NCBI GenBank assembly: GCA_035574315.1
Contig: DATLYW010000038.1
Coordinates: 38,981 to 102,980 of the forward strand
Reading direction: 5' to 3'
From: Candidatus Zixiibacteriota bacterium
GTDB lineage: Bacteria; Desulfobacterota; Binatia; UBA9968
Length of the DNA: 64,000 nt
The notes below the pieces were generated by a model that made no database searches, had not been told where the DNA came from, and saw only the letters and a list, made by a program, of their open reading frames with translations. A program made the position numbers and the translations under genes. The number at the start of each line of letters is the position of its first letter. Position 1 is the stretch's first letter. Positions 1 to 7,702 of the stretch are shown one piece after another.

Positions 1-1
1 G

Positions 2-1402
2 ACCACGCACACGATCGAGACGGTGCGCTTGCCGGAGCCCGAGCTGATGAAGCGCTTCGTCGGCGACCCCAACAACGAGCACCGGCTGCGCAATCTGATG
101 GATCCGGCGCGGCCGATCATGAGCGGAGTGGTGCAGAACCAGGACAGCTACATGAAGGGCAAGATCGCGCAGCGCTACTTCTACGATCGGGTCGCGCCGA
201 TCATGCGCCGCGTCGCCGGCGAGTTCCACGCGCTCACGGGACGGCGCTACGGCATGGTCGACGGCTGGGGGCTGGAGGACGCCGAGGTGGCGATCGTCGC
301 CATGGGCAGCCTGTGCGAGACCGCGACGGCGACCGCGAAGTATCTGCGCCGCCACGAGGGCGTCAAGGTGGGGACGCTGCACATCACGAGCTTCCGTCCG
401 TTTCCCGGGCCCGCCGTGGTCGAGGCCCTCAGGGGCGTCAAGGCGCTTGCGGTGATAGAGCGCATGGACAACCCGCTCGCGCAATCGAACCCGCTCGCGG
501 CCGAGATCAAGGCGGCGTTCGCGGACGCCCTCTCGGGCGCGCCCGGTTATCCCCGGATCGAGCGCATGCCGGCGGTGTACGGCGGATCGGCCGGCCTGGG
601 GAGCCGTGACGTGCGCCCCGGCGATTTCGTCGCGGTCGTGGATCATCTGCGCTCCGGCGTGGAGCGGCGTTTCTTCGTTCTCGGCGTGCGCCACGAGCTG
701 GCGCTTCCGGCCGGGCGCGAGCCCGACGTCAGGCCCAAAGGCGCCTTCTCGATGCGGGGCCACTCCGTCGGCGGCTACGGCTCGGTGACGACCAACAAGG
801 TGATCGCGACGATCGTCGGCGATCTCTTCGGCCTGTACGTCCAGGCCTACCCGATGTACGGCTCGGAGAAAAAGGGGCTGCCCACGACTTACTTTCTCAC
901 GGTGGCGGAGGAGCCGGTGAGCGCCCACGCCGAGCTCAGGCACGTCGACTTCGTTCCGCTGAACAACGTCAACGCCTTCAACGTGGGCGATCCCCTGAGC
1001 GGGCTGGTGCCGGGAGGCGCGGTGTTTCTCCAGCATCCGAGCCGCGACCCCGCGCAAATCTGGAGGTCGATTCCACCCGCGGCGCGGGAATTCATCCGCC
1101 GCAACCGGATCCGCGTGCTGGCGCTCGACGCGGCCCGCGTGGCGCAGGAGATCTCGAGCCAGCCGCAGCTCGCGCAGCGAATGCAGGGAATCGTGCTCCT
1201 CGGCGTGTTCCTGCGGGTCGCGCCCTTCGTGGCGGCGCGGGGCTTGGGCGACGAGGAGGTTTACGCCGCGGTCGAGCGGTCGCTCAGGAAATTTTTCGGC
1301 AAGCGCGGAGAGAAGGTCGTGCAGGAGAACCTGCTCGCGGTCAAGCGGGGCAGGGACGAGGTCCTGGAGATCGGCGCCGAGCTGATCTCGGCGGCGGCCT
1401 AG
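2..1402 (+). CDS. 2-oxoacid:ferredoxin oxidoreductase, fused alpha-gamma subunit (5' partial)
   Basis: The reading frame is open from the window edge, so the N-terminal thiamine-pyrimidine domain lies outside. What remains is the alpha-subunit domain II (VAIVAMGSLCETATATAKYL; later FRPFPG), followed without a break by a gamma domain with the hallmark MRGHSVGGYGSVTTNK and a YPMYGSEKKG stretch. These enzymes oxidise pyruvate or another 2-oxoacid with CoA to acyl-CoA and CO2, reducing ferredoxin, in the cytoplasm. The beta subunit is two genes downstream at 1843, with a CBS protein between. Substrate cannot be told from this fragment. The visible part runs to the TAG at 1400. Confidence 0.9.
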   Translation, partial: TTHTIETVRLPEPELMKRFVGDPNNEHRLRNLMDPARPIMSGVVQNQDSYMKGKIAQRYFYDRVAPIMRRVAGEFHALTGRRYGMVDGWGLEDAEVAIVAMGSLCETATATAKYLRRHEGVKVGTLHITSFRPFPGPAVVEALRGVKALAVIERMDNPLAQSNPLAAEIKAAFADALSGAPGYPRIERMPAVYGGSAGLGSRDVRPGDFVAVVDHLRSGVERRFFVLGVRHELALPAGREPDVRPKGAFSMRGHSVGGYGSVTTNKVIATIVGDLFGLYVQAYPMYGSEKKGLPTTYFLTVAEEPVSAHAELRHVDFVPLNNVNAFNVGDPLSGLVPGGAVFLQHPSRDPAQIWRSIPPAAREFIRRNRIRVLALDAARVAQEISSQPQLAQRMQGIVLLGVFLRVAPFVAARGLGDEEVYAAVERSLRKFFGKRGEKVVQENLLAVKRGRDEVLEIGAELISAAA

Positions 1403-1410
1403 GGGGGACG

Positions 1411-1815
1411 ATGAGCGGCGCGAGAGTGCGGGACTGGATGCATGCAGGCGTGGAAACGTGCGGTCTCGAGACGCCGATCGAGCGGGTGGCCGCCGTGATG
1501 GACGCCAAGGATATCAGCGCCCTGATCGTGACCGACGCACAGGGCGACGTCGCCGGGGTGATCTCCCGCACGGACCTGGTGAATGCCCGCTTCGTCCAGC
1601 CCTATCTGAAACACTGGCGCGGGATGACGGCGGAGCATCTGATGACGAAGCCGGCGATCACCATCGGACCCGACGCCACCATCGAAGAAGCGGCGCGGGT
1701 CCTCGCCGATCGGCGCATCCACCGGCTGGTCGTGGTCGAGGAGTCGTCCGGTCACGTCCGCGCGATCGGCGTTCTGTCCGTCACGGATCTGGCCAGGCGC
1801 GTGGCCGAGGAGTGA
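1411..1815 (+). CDS. CBS-domain-pair protein
   Basis: A 134-residue protein made of two CBS motifs: residues about 1-60 (TPIERVAAVMDAKDISALIV, then GVISRTDLV) and 70-134 (IGPDATIEEAARVLADRRIH, then GVLSVTDLAR). Such Bateman modules bind adenine nucleotides and report energy charge. It starts 8 bases after the alpha-gamma gene and ends 27 bases before the beta-subunit gene, so it is almost certainly co-transcribed and may regulate the oxidoreductase. That role is inferred from position only. The start ATG follows a GGGGGG-rich ribosome-binding site. Confidence 0.88.
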   Translation: MSGARVRDWMHAGVETCGLETPIERVAAVMDAKDISALIVTDAQGDVAGVISRTDLVNARFVQPYLKHWRGMTAEHLMTKPAITIGPDATIEEAARVLADRRIHRLVVVEESSGHVRAIGVLSVTDLARRVAEE

Positions 1816-1842
1816 GGCAGGATTTCCCCGGCGGAGGATTGC

Positions 1843-3537
1843 ATGACAACGGAGCCGGAAGCGGTTTTCAATCCGCTCGAAGCGGAGGCGCAGGAAGAGG
1901 TTGCCGTCCCCGGCATCAAGCCGGCGGGAACGGCGATGGAAACCCATGAGGCGACGTACGCCGACTCGCGGGTGATCGAGCTCGATCTCGACCGCTACGT
2001 GGACGATTTCAACCGGCGGGTGATCGGCGCGTACCAGGAAGGACGGGGCTCGGCCGAGCTTCCCGCCGATCTCGGCGTGGCGCGCAGCTTGATCCCGCCG
2101 GGGACCGGGGCGCTGCGCGATTTCAGCTATATCGCGCCGGAGATTCCGCGATTCATCCGGGAGAGGTGCGTCGGTTGCATGACGTGCGTCACCGAGTGTC
2201 CCGACACGGCGATTCTCGCGAAGGCGGTTCCCGCTTCCGCCGTGGAGCAGGCGCTGCAGCGGATCGAGGACCCGGCGGAGCGGGAATGGACCGCCTCGCA
2301 CTGGGCGCGCACGCGCAAGTACTACGACGTGCCGGAGAAAAAGGGCGACGAGGGGGCGCTTTTCGGGATCTTCATCGACCCGACGAAGTGCAAGGGCTGC
2401 GCCGAGTGCGTGCAGGTGTGCGAGGCGCTCGATTACCGCGCCCTCGAGATGGTCCCCAAGGACTCGGGCTCCCTGCCGCGCTACCGGGCGGCGTTCAACT
2501 TCTTCCGCACGATCGGACCGACGCCGAGAAAATACATCAACGAACGGGCGCTCGCCGATTTCATGCTCGACGAGGAGTCGTCGCTGCTGTACGTCGGCGG
2601 CGCCGGCTCGTGCATGGGATGCGGCGAGGCGACGGCGATCCGCATGATGCTCGCGGCGACCGGATTCGTCCACAAGCCGGAGAACATCGGCATCGTGGCC
2701 GCCACGGGATGCAACACCGTGTACGGCTCCACCTATCCCTACAACCCCTATCTCGTGCCGTGGACCAACTCGCTGTTCGAGAACGCGCCGGCGGACGCCA
2801 TGGGCATTCGGGCGCGCTGGAACCAGCTCGGGTGGGAGTACAAGAAGCTCTGGGTGATCGGCGGCGACGGCGCGATGTACGACATCGGCTTCCAGAGTCT
2901 CAGCCGCATGCTGACCAGCGGCATGGATATCAACGTTCTGGTGCTCGACACCCAGGTCTACTCGAACACCGGCGGCCAGGCCTCGACCGCGTCGTTTCCG
3001 GCCCAGGACGCCAAAATGGCGGCCTTCGGCGCCGCGCAGCGCGGCAAGCGAGAGCGGCGCAAGGAGCTCGCCGAGATCTGCCTCGTGCATCCCGACGTTT
3101 ACGTGGCGCAGACCACCGCCGCCCACATCAACCACTTCTACAGAGCGGTGATGGAGGCGAACGAGTATCCGGGGCCTGCGGTGATCAACGTCTACACCAC
3201 CTGCCAGCCCGAGCACGGGGTGCCGGACTGCAATTCCGCGCGCCAGGCGAAGCTCGCCGTGGAGTCGCGCGCCTTTCCGCTTTTCATCTACGACCCGCGC
3301 AAGGGCGAGAAAATCCGGGAGCGGTTGAGCCTGGTCGGAAACCCGGCGCAAAAGGAGGACTGGTGGACGCCGCCCCGGAGCGAGAAGCCGCTCACTTTCC
3401 TCGACTTCGCACGCACGGAAGGGCGGTTCGCCAAGCACTGGGACAGCGAAGGAAATCCCTCGCCGGAGCTGCTCGAAGCCCAGGCGGAGCGGCTGCGGAA
3501 CTGGCGCATGCTGCAGGAGCTGGCCGGGCTGCGCTGA
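1843..3537 (+). CDS. 2-oxoacid:ferredoxin oxidoreductase beta subunit with ferredoxin domains
   Basis: A 564-residue TPP-binding subunit. Two 4Fe-4S ferredoxin motifs lie near residues 109-119 (CVGCMTCVTEC) and about 175 (CKGCAECVQVC). A cysteine-rich SCMGCGEATA segment and the TPP/Mg site GDGAMYDIGFQSL follow, ending in YSNTGGQAST. This is the electron-transfer and TPP half of the enzyme begun at position 2. The first 100 residues, before the first cluster, are an extension of no recognised function. The start is supported by GGAGG seven bases upstream. Known beta subunits of pyruvate ferredoxin oxidoreductase are often smaller, and the built-in ferredoxins explain the extra length. Confidence 0.92.
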   Translation: MTTEPEAVFNPLEAEAQEEVAVPGIKPAGTAMETHEATYADSRVIELDLDRYVDDFNRRVIGAYQEGRGSAELPADLGVARSLIPPGTGALRDFSYIAPEIPRFIRERCVGCMTCVTECPDTAILAKAVPASAVEQALQRIEDPAEREWTASHWARTRKYYDVPEKKGDEGALFGIFIDPTKCKGCAECVQVCEALDYRALEMVPKDSGSLPRYRAAFNFFRTIGPTPRKYINERALADFMLDEESSLLYVGGAGSCMGCGEATAIRMMLAATGFVHKPENIGIVAATGCNTVYGSTYPYNPYLVPWTNSLFENAPADAMGIRARWNQLGWEYKKLWVIGGDGAMYDIGFQSLSRMLTSGMDINVLVLDTQVYSNTGGQASTASFPAQDAKMAAFGAAQRGKRERRKELAEICLVHPDVYVAQTTAAHINHFYRAVMEANEYPGPAVINVYTTCQPEHGVPDCNSARQAKLAVESRAFPLFIYDPRKGEKIRERLSLVGNPAQKEDWWTPPRSEKPLTFLDFARTEGRFAKHWDSEGNPSPELLEAQAERLRNWRMLQELAGLR

Positions 3538-3565
3538 GGCGAAGGGAAGCGAGCGGACGGAGACG

Positions 3566-3997
3566 ATGAGAAGGGCCCCCACCTATCTCGTACCGATCGA
3601 TTTCTCCCCGAATTCGGAAAAGGCGCTCGACTACGCGCTCTCGATGGCGCGCGAGCGGGGCGCCAAGGTGGTCGTGCTTCACGTCGTCCAGGGGGAGCTC
3701 GTCTACCCGCCGATGGGCGGGACCTTCGACTTCTACGGCCTGCTCGAGCGCGACGCCCGCGAGAGCTTCAGGCGGCTCGCGGCGCGCAAGCGCCTGGCGC
3801 CCGACGACTGCCGATTCGTGCTCGTGCGCGGCACCGACTTCGCCCGGGTCATCGCCGAGCAGGCGAGAAAGCTGCGGGCCGAGCTGATCATCATGGGAAG
3901 CCACGGCCGGACCGGCTTGCAGCGGCTGATGCTCGGGAGCGTCGCCGAGCGCACGCTCCGCTACGCGCGCTGCCCGGTGCTCGTCGTCAAGCGCTGA
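3566..3997 (+). CDS. universal stress protein (UspA family)
   Basis: A 143-residue single Usp domain. It begins with the usual LVPIDFSPNSEKALDYAL strand-helix and ends with the ATP-binding signature GSHGRTGLQRLMLGSVAE followed by CPVLVVKR. Members bind ATP and help cells survive energy or oxidative stress; the target here is unknown. It is 28 bases downstream of the oxidoreductase beta gene on the same strand and ends 9 bases before the convergent TauE gene, so it is probably the last gene of that operon. Confidence 0.92.
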   Translation: MRRAPTYLVPIDFSPNSEKALDYALSMARERGAKVVVLHVVQGELVYPPMGGTFDFYGLLERDARESFRRLAARKRLAPDDCRFVLVRGTDFARVIAEQARKLRAELIIMGSHGRTGLQRLMLGSVAERTLRYARCPVLVVKR

Positions 3998-4006
3998 GGG
4001 GTCTCG

Positions 4007-4810
4007 CTAGAGCGCCGCCACGATCAGCCGCGCGCCGACCAGGGCGAGGGCCGCCGAGAGGCTGCGGATGATCCAGTCGGCGTGGATGCGCTGCGACAGG
4101 CGGGCGCCGAACTGCGCTCCCAGGACGGCGCCGACCGAGAGCGCGAGGACGCGGCGGATCCCCTGCTGGAAGAGCCCCGCCAGGACATGGGTGGCGCTGC
4201 CGGTGAGCGCCGTGATCGTGAGAACGAACAACGACGTGGCGGTCGCGACGTGGACGGGAAAGCCCAGCAGGTAGACGAGCGCGGGCACGTAGAGAAAGCC
4301 GCCGCCGATTCCCAGGAAGCTGGACAGGAAACCAAACACCGTGCTCAAGGCCGCCCCCAGGGCCAGCGTTGCGGGCCTCATGTCGGCGATCGCGCCCGCC
4401 CGGGGCTGGGCTTGCGCGATCCGCGCGGCCGCTCTTTTCCCCGTGCTGGCGGCGGAGAGGACCGCGACCAGAACCAGCAGCGAGCCGAAAAGAAGGTCGA
4501 ACCAGCTCCGGCCGACCGCCGTGGTCGCCAGCGCCCCGGCGACCGCGCCCGGCATCGTCGCCAGCGCGAAGATCAGGCCCGAGCTGTAGGCGATGCGCTT
4601 CGATCTCGCGTATACCAGCGTGCCCGAGAGGGCGTTGAAAAAGACCACCGCGAGGGAGATGCTGGTGATCGTTTCCGGCGGGTCGTCCGGGTAGAGGAGA
4701 AGGAGGGCCGGAGCCAGCACGAATCCGCCTCCGGCCCCGATCAGGGCGCCGTAGCCCCCCGCGAAAAATCCCAGCGGCACCAGAGAAAGCAACTCCCAGT
4801 ACGAGGCCAT
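4007..4810 (-). CDS. TauE/SafE-family sulfite exporter-like membrane protein
   Basis: A 267-residue membrane protein. About eight hydrophobic segments are visible in two halves, each with a glycine-rich loop (IGAGGGFVLAPALLL near residue 25; SFLGIGGGFLYVPALV near 165). This is the pattern of the TauE/SafE (DUF81) family, which exports sulfite, sulfoacetate or related organic anions. It lies 49 bases downstream of the GNAT/acyl-CoA synthetase gene on the same strand and may be the last gene of that transcript. Substrate unknown. Confidence 0.88.
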   Translation of the reverse strand: MASYWELLSLVPLGFFAGGYGALIGAGGGFVLAPALLLLYPDDPPETITSISLAVVFFNALSGTLVYARSKRIAYSSGLIFALATMPGAVAGALATTAVGRSWFDLLFGSLLVLVAVLSAASTGKRAAARIAQAQPRAGAIADMRPATLALGAALSTVFGFLSSFLGIGGGFLYVPALVYLLGFPVHVATATSLFVLTITALTGSATHVLAGLFQQGIRRVLALSVGAVLGAQFGARLSQRIHADWIIRSLSAALALVGARLIVAAL

Positions 4811-4859
4811 CCGCTTTTTTTAACACAGGGGCGCTCCGGTGTATACGGTTTCGGGCTGG

Positions 4860-7589
4860 CTAGGCCGAGACGCGGATTCTCGCGTCCACGACCAGACACC
4901 CCCGCCCGGGCGGGAGGGCGATCACGGGGTTCAGGTCGAGCTCCGCGATCTCCGGAACCTCTTCGACCAGCCGCGAAACGCGCAGCAGGAGCTCCTCGAG
5001 GGCGGCGATGTCCGCAGGCGGATGGCCGCGATAGCCCTGGAGCAGCCGAAAGCCGCGGATGGCGCGCACCATTTCGCTGGCGTCGCGATCCGTGATCGGC
5101 GTGAGGCGGAAGCAGACGTCCTTCAGAATCTCGACGTGGATGCCGCCGAGGCCGAATGCGAGGAGCGGGCCGAACAGCGGGTCCTGGGAGACCCCGATCA
5201 TGACCTCGACGCCTCCGGTAATCATCGGCTGGATGAGAACGCCGTCCATTGCGTCGAGCTTTTTGCTCGCCGCTAGGCGATCCCGCAGGTCGTCGAAGGC
5301 GGCGCGGACGGCGGGCGCGTCCCGGAGATTCAAATAGACGCCGCCGACCTCGGTCTTGTGGACGATCGTGCGGGAGGCGAGCTTGAGCGCGACCGGGAAC
5401 CCGATCTCGGCGGCGACGCGCTCGGCCTCCTCGGCGTCCCGGGCGATCGCCCCGGGGGAGAGAGGCAGCCTCAGGGCCGCGAGCACCGCTCGGGTCTCTT
5501 CGGCCGAGAGCCAGCAGGGCCCGCCGCGCCCCGCCGCGCTCCGGCAAACGCGCTGCGCCTCCCGCGGATCGATGTCCTCGAAATCGGGAATCACGCCTTC
5601 GGGCTGGCGGCGCCATTCGGAGTATTTGGCGAGCCGCCCGAGTGCCCGGGCGGCGTTCTCAGGGAACGGATAGTTCGGCAGCCGCTCGCCGTCCATGGAG
5701 AGCGGCCGGCGGCGGATCTCCTCGCCCATCACGCAGGCGAGGACGGTTTTGCCGGCGCCCTTGCCGGCGCGACTCTCGCGCACGCCGGCACAGATGGCCG
5801 CGGTGATCGACTCCAGCGAGGCGAGGCCGGCGTCGATCGTGAGCACGATCAAAGCGTCGATCTCCTCGGCGCCCAACAGGATCTCGGTCGCCTTGCGAAA
5901 CTCCTCGGCCCCGGCCGACGCGATCATGTCGACCGGATTGGCCACGGCGGCGGTGGGCGGAAGGAAGCTGGCGAGCCGCTCGCGTGTCGCCGGCTGCAGG
6001 GGCTCGACGGCGAGCCCGTTCGCTTCGCAGCTGTCGGCGCAAAGGATTCCAAGCCCTCCGGCGTTGGTGAGGATCCCGACGCGGCGGCCGGGCGGCAGCG
6101 GCTGAGCGTCGAGCGCCGCGGCGACGTCGAACATCTCGTCGATGGTGTCGACGCGGATCACGCCCGCCTGATGGCAGAGAGCGTCGACGGCGACCTCGCT
6201 GGCGGCCAGGGCGGCCGTGTGTGAGCTGGCGGCGCGGAGCCCGGCGCCGGTTCTGCCGGCCTTCAACGCGACGATCGGCTTGTGGCGCCCCACCCGCCGG
6301 GCGATGCGGGCGAACCGGCGCGGGTTGCCGAACGATTCGAGGTAAAGCAGGATCACCGCGGTCTGGGGATCCTCGTCCCAGTACTGGAGCAGGTCGTTGC
6401 CGGAAACGTCCGCCTTGTTGCCCACGCTGATGAACTTGGAGAGCCCGAGGCCGCGCTCGCGCGCCAGCGTGATGATGGCGAGGCCGAGCGCGCCGCTCTG
6501 CGAGGAGAAAGCCACGCGGCCGGCGGGCGGGAAGATGGGCGAGAACGACGCGTTGAGACGCACGGCGGGATCGGTGTTCATCAGCCCGAGGCAGTTCGGG
6601 CCGACCAGGCGCATGCCGTAGCCGCGGACCTTTTCGACGAGCTGCTCCTGGAGGCGGGCGCCCTCGCGGCCGATCTCGGCGAAGCCGGCGCTGATCACCA
6701 GCGCCGCCCTGACGCCGCGGGCGGCGCAGTCGTCGATCACGCCGAGCACGGCTTGGGCCGGCACCGTGATGATCGCGAGGTCGGGGGCTTCGGGCAGCTC
6801 TCGAACCGACGGGTAGACCTTGCGCGACCCGATGAAGTCGGCGGTGGGGTTCACCAGGTAGACCGAGCCCCGGAAGCCCGCGGCCTCGATCGCCTTGAGG
6901 ATCCGGTCCCCGATCGACCCGGGCTTGCGCGAGGCGCCGACGAGCACCACCGAGCGCGGCTGGAAGAACGGCCGGAGCGACGCCGTGGTCGAGACCCGGT
7001 CGCGCAGCTCCGCGCGCATGACGCTGGTCTCGGTCGGGACGAGCGAGAGATCGATCTCGACGTAGCCCTGGTCCATGCGGGTGCGGCACTCGAATCCCGA
7101 GTCGCGGAAAACGTCCAGCATCGCCTTGTTCTCGTGCATCGTGACGGCCCAGAGGCGGCGAAACCCGTTCGCCGCCGCGAGAAGCGCGAGCCGCTCGAGC
7201 AGGAGCGAGCCGATCCCCTTTCCCTGCAGGCGGTCGTCGACCGCCATCGCGACCTCTGCGGTCGCCTCGTCGCGAGCGGCATAGGTGCCCGCTGCGACGA
7301 TCCTTTGCCGGTCGCCGGCCGCTCGCGTGACCACCAGCGTAAGGCGCTTGTCGGGAGCCGAGTTGTCGCAAAAGGTCTCGATGACTTTCTCCGCCGGCTC
7401 GGAGGCCGAAAAGAAGCGATAAACTCTCGAGCGGTTGGAGAGGCCGGCGAAGAATTCGGCGAGACCGGGCTTGTCCTCGGGACGGGCGATGCGCAGTGAA
7501 GCCGTGGTGCCGTCCCGCAGGATCAGTCGGCCGCCTTCCGGGGCATCCTGGGAAGGGACCGGAACATAGCGGGGGCGCAGGGGACGCAT
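4860..7589 (-). CDS. GNAT plus ADP-forming acyl-CoA synthetase fusion (protein acetyltransferase-like)
   Basis: A 909-residue fusion. Residues about 20-180 are a GNAT acetyltransferase with the acetyl-CoA loop QGKGIG at 122-127. A CoA-binding Rossmann domain (VVLVGASRKPGSIG near 214), succinyl-CoA-ligase-like domains (about 330-620) and a C-terminal ATP-grasp domain (about 690-905) follow. E. coli PatZ has the GNAT at the C terminus; here it is at the N terminus. The segment SSHTAALA keeps His457, the position that is phosphorylated in active ADP-forming acetyl-CoA synthetases, so the ligase part may be catalytically competent. It lies 113 bases downstream of the Lon-like gene on the same strand, possibly one transcript. 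Confidence 0.88.
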   Translation of the reverse strand: MRPLRPRYVPVPSQDAPEGGRLILRDGTTASLRIARPEDKPGLAEFFAGLSNRSRVYRFFSASEPAEKVIETFCDNSAPDKRLTLVVTRAAGDRQRIVAAGTYAARDEATAEVAMAVDDRLQGKGIGSLLLERLALLAAANGFRRLWAVTMHENKAMLDVFRDSGFECRTRMDQGYVEIDLSLVPTETSVMRAELRDRVSTTASLRPFFQPRSVVLVGASRKPGSIGDRILKAIEAAGFRGSVYLVNPTADFIGSRKVYPSVRELPEAPDLAIITVPAQAVLGVIDDCAARGVRAALVISAGFAEIGREGARLQEQLVEKVRGYGMRLVGPNCLGLMNTDPAVRLNASFSPIFPPAGRVAFSSQSGALGLAIITLARERGLGLSKFISVGNKADVSGNDLLQYWDEDPQTAVILLYLESFGNPRRFARIARRVGRHKPIVALKAGRTGAGLRAASSHTAALAASEVAVDALCHQAGVIRVDTIDEMFDVAAALDAQPLPPGRRVGILTNAGGLGILCADSCEANGLAVEPLQPATRERLASFLPPTAAVANPVDMIASAGAEEFRKATEILLGAEEIDALIVLTIDAGLASLESITAAICAGVRESRAGKGAGKTVLACVMGEEIRRRPLSMDGERLPNYPFPENAARALGRLAKYSEWRRQPEGVIPDFEDIDPREAQRVCRSAAGRGGPCWLSAEETRAVLAALRLPLSPGAIARDAEEAERVAAEIGFPVALKLASRTIVHKTEVGGVYLNLRDAPAVRAAFDDLRDRLAASKKLDAMDGVLIQPMITGGVEVMIGVSQDPLFGPLLAFGLGGIHVEILKDVCFRLTPITDRDASEMVRAIRGFRLLQGYRGHPPADIAALEELLLRVSRLVEEVPEIAELDLNPVIALPPGRGCLVVDARIRVSA

Positions 7590-7702
7590 GAGATTCAGTC
7601 TCGCCGATTGCGTCGAGTTTCAACCGGTGACAGGTCCAGAGTCCAAGGTCCCGGGTCCGAGTTTGAAAACACGAGACTGTGGCGGTTGGACTCCAGACCC
7701 GA
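7590..7702. repeat. intergenic spacer with degenerate word repeats
   Basis: The 113-base gap between the Lon-like and GNAT-synthetase genes holds no gene. It contains overlapping degenerate words such as GGTCCAGAGTCC, GGTCCCGGGTCC and GGACTCCAGACC, resembling low-complexity spacers near 11440, 16290 and 57630. No promoter or T-tract terminator is evident. Confidence 0.35.

Noticed and set aside
1399..3582. 727-codon open frame on the minus strand
   Set aside because: It lies opposite the well-supported oxidoreductase beta gene; the protein is arginine/histidine-rich with no motifs, typical of G+C-rich antisense frames.
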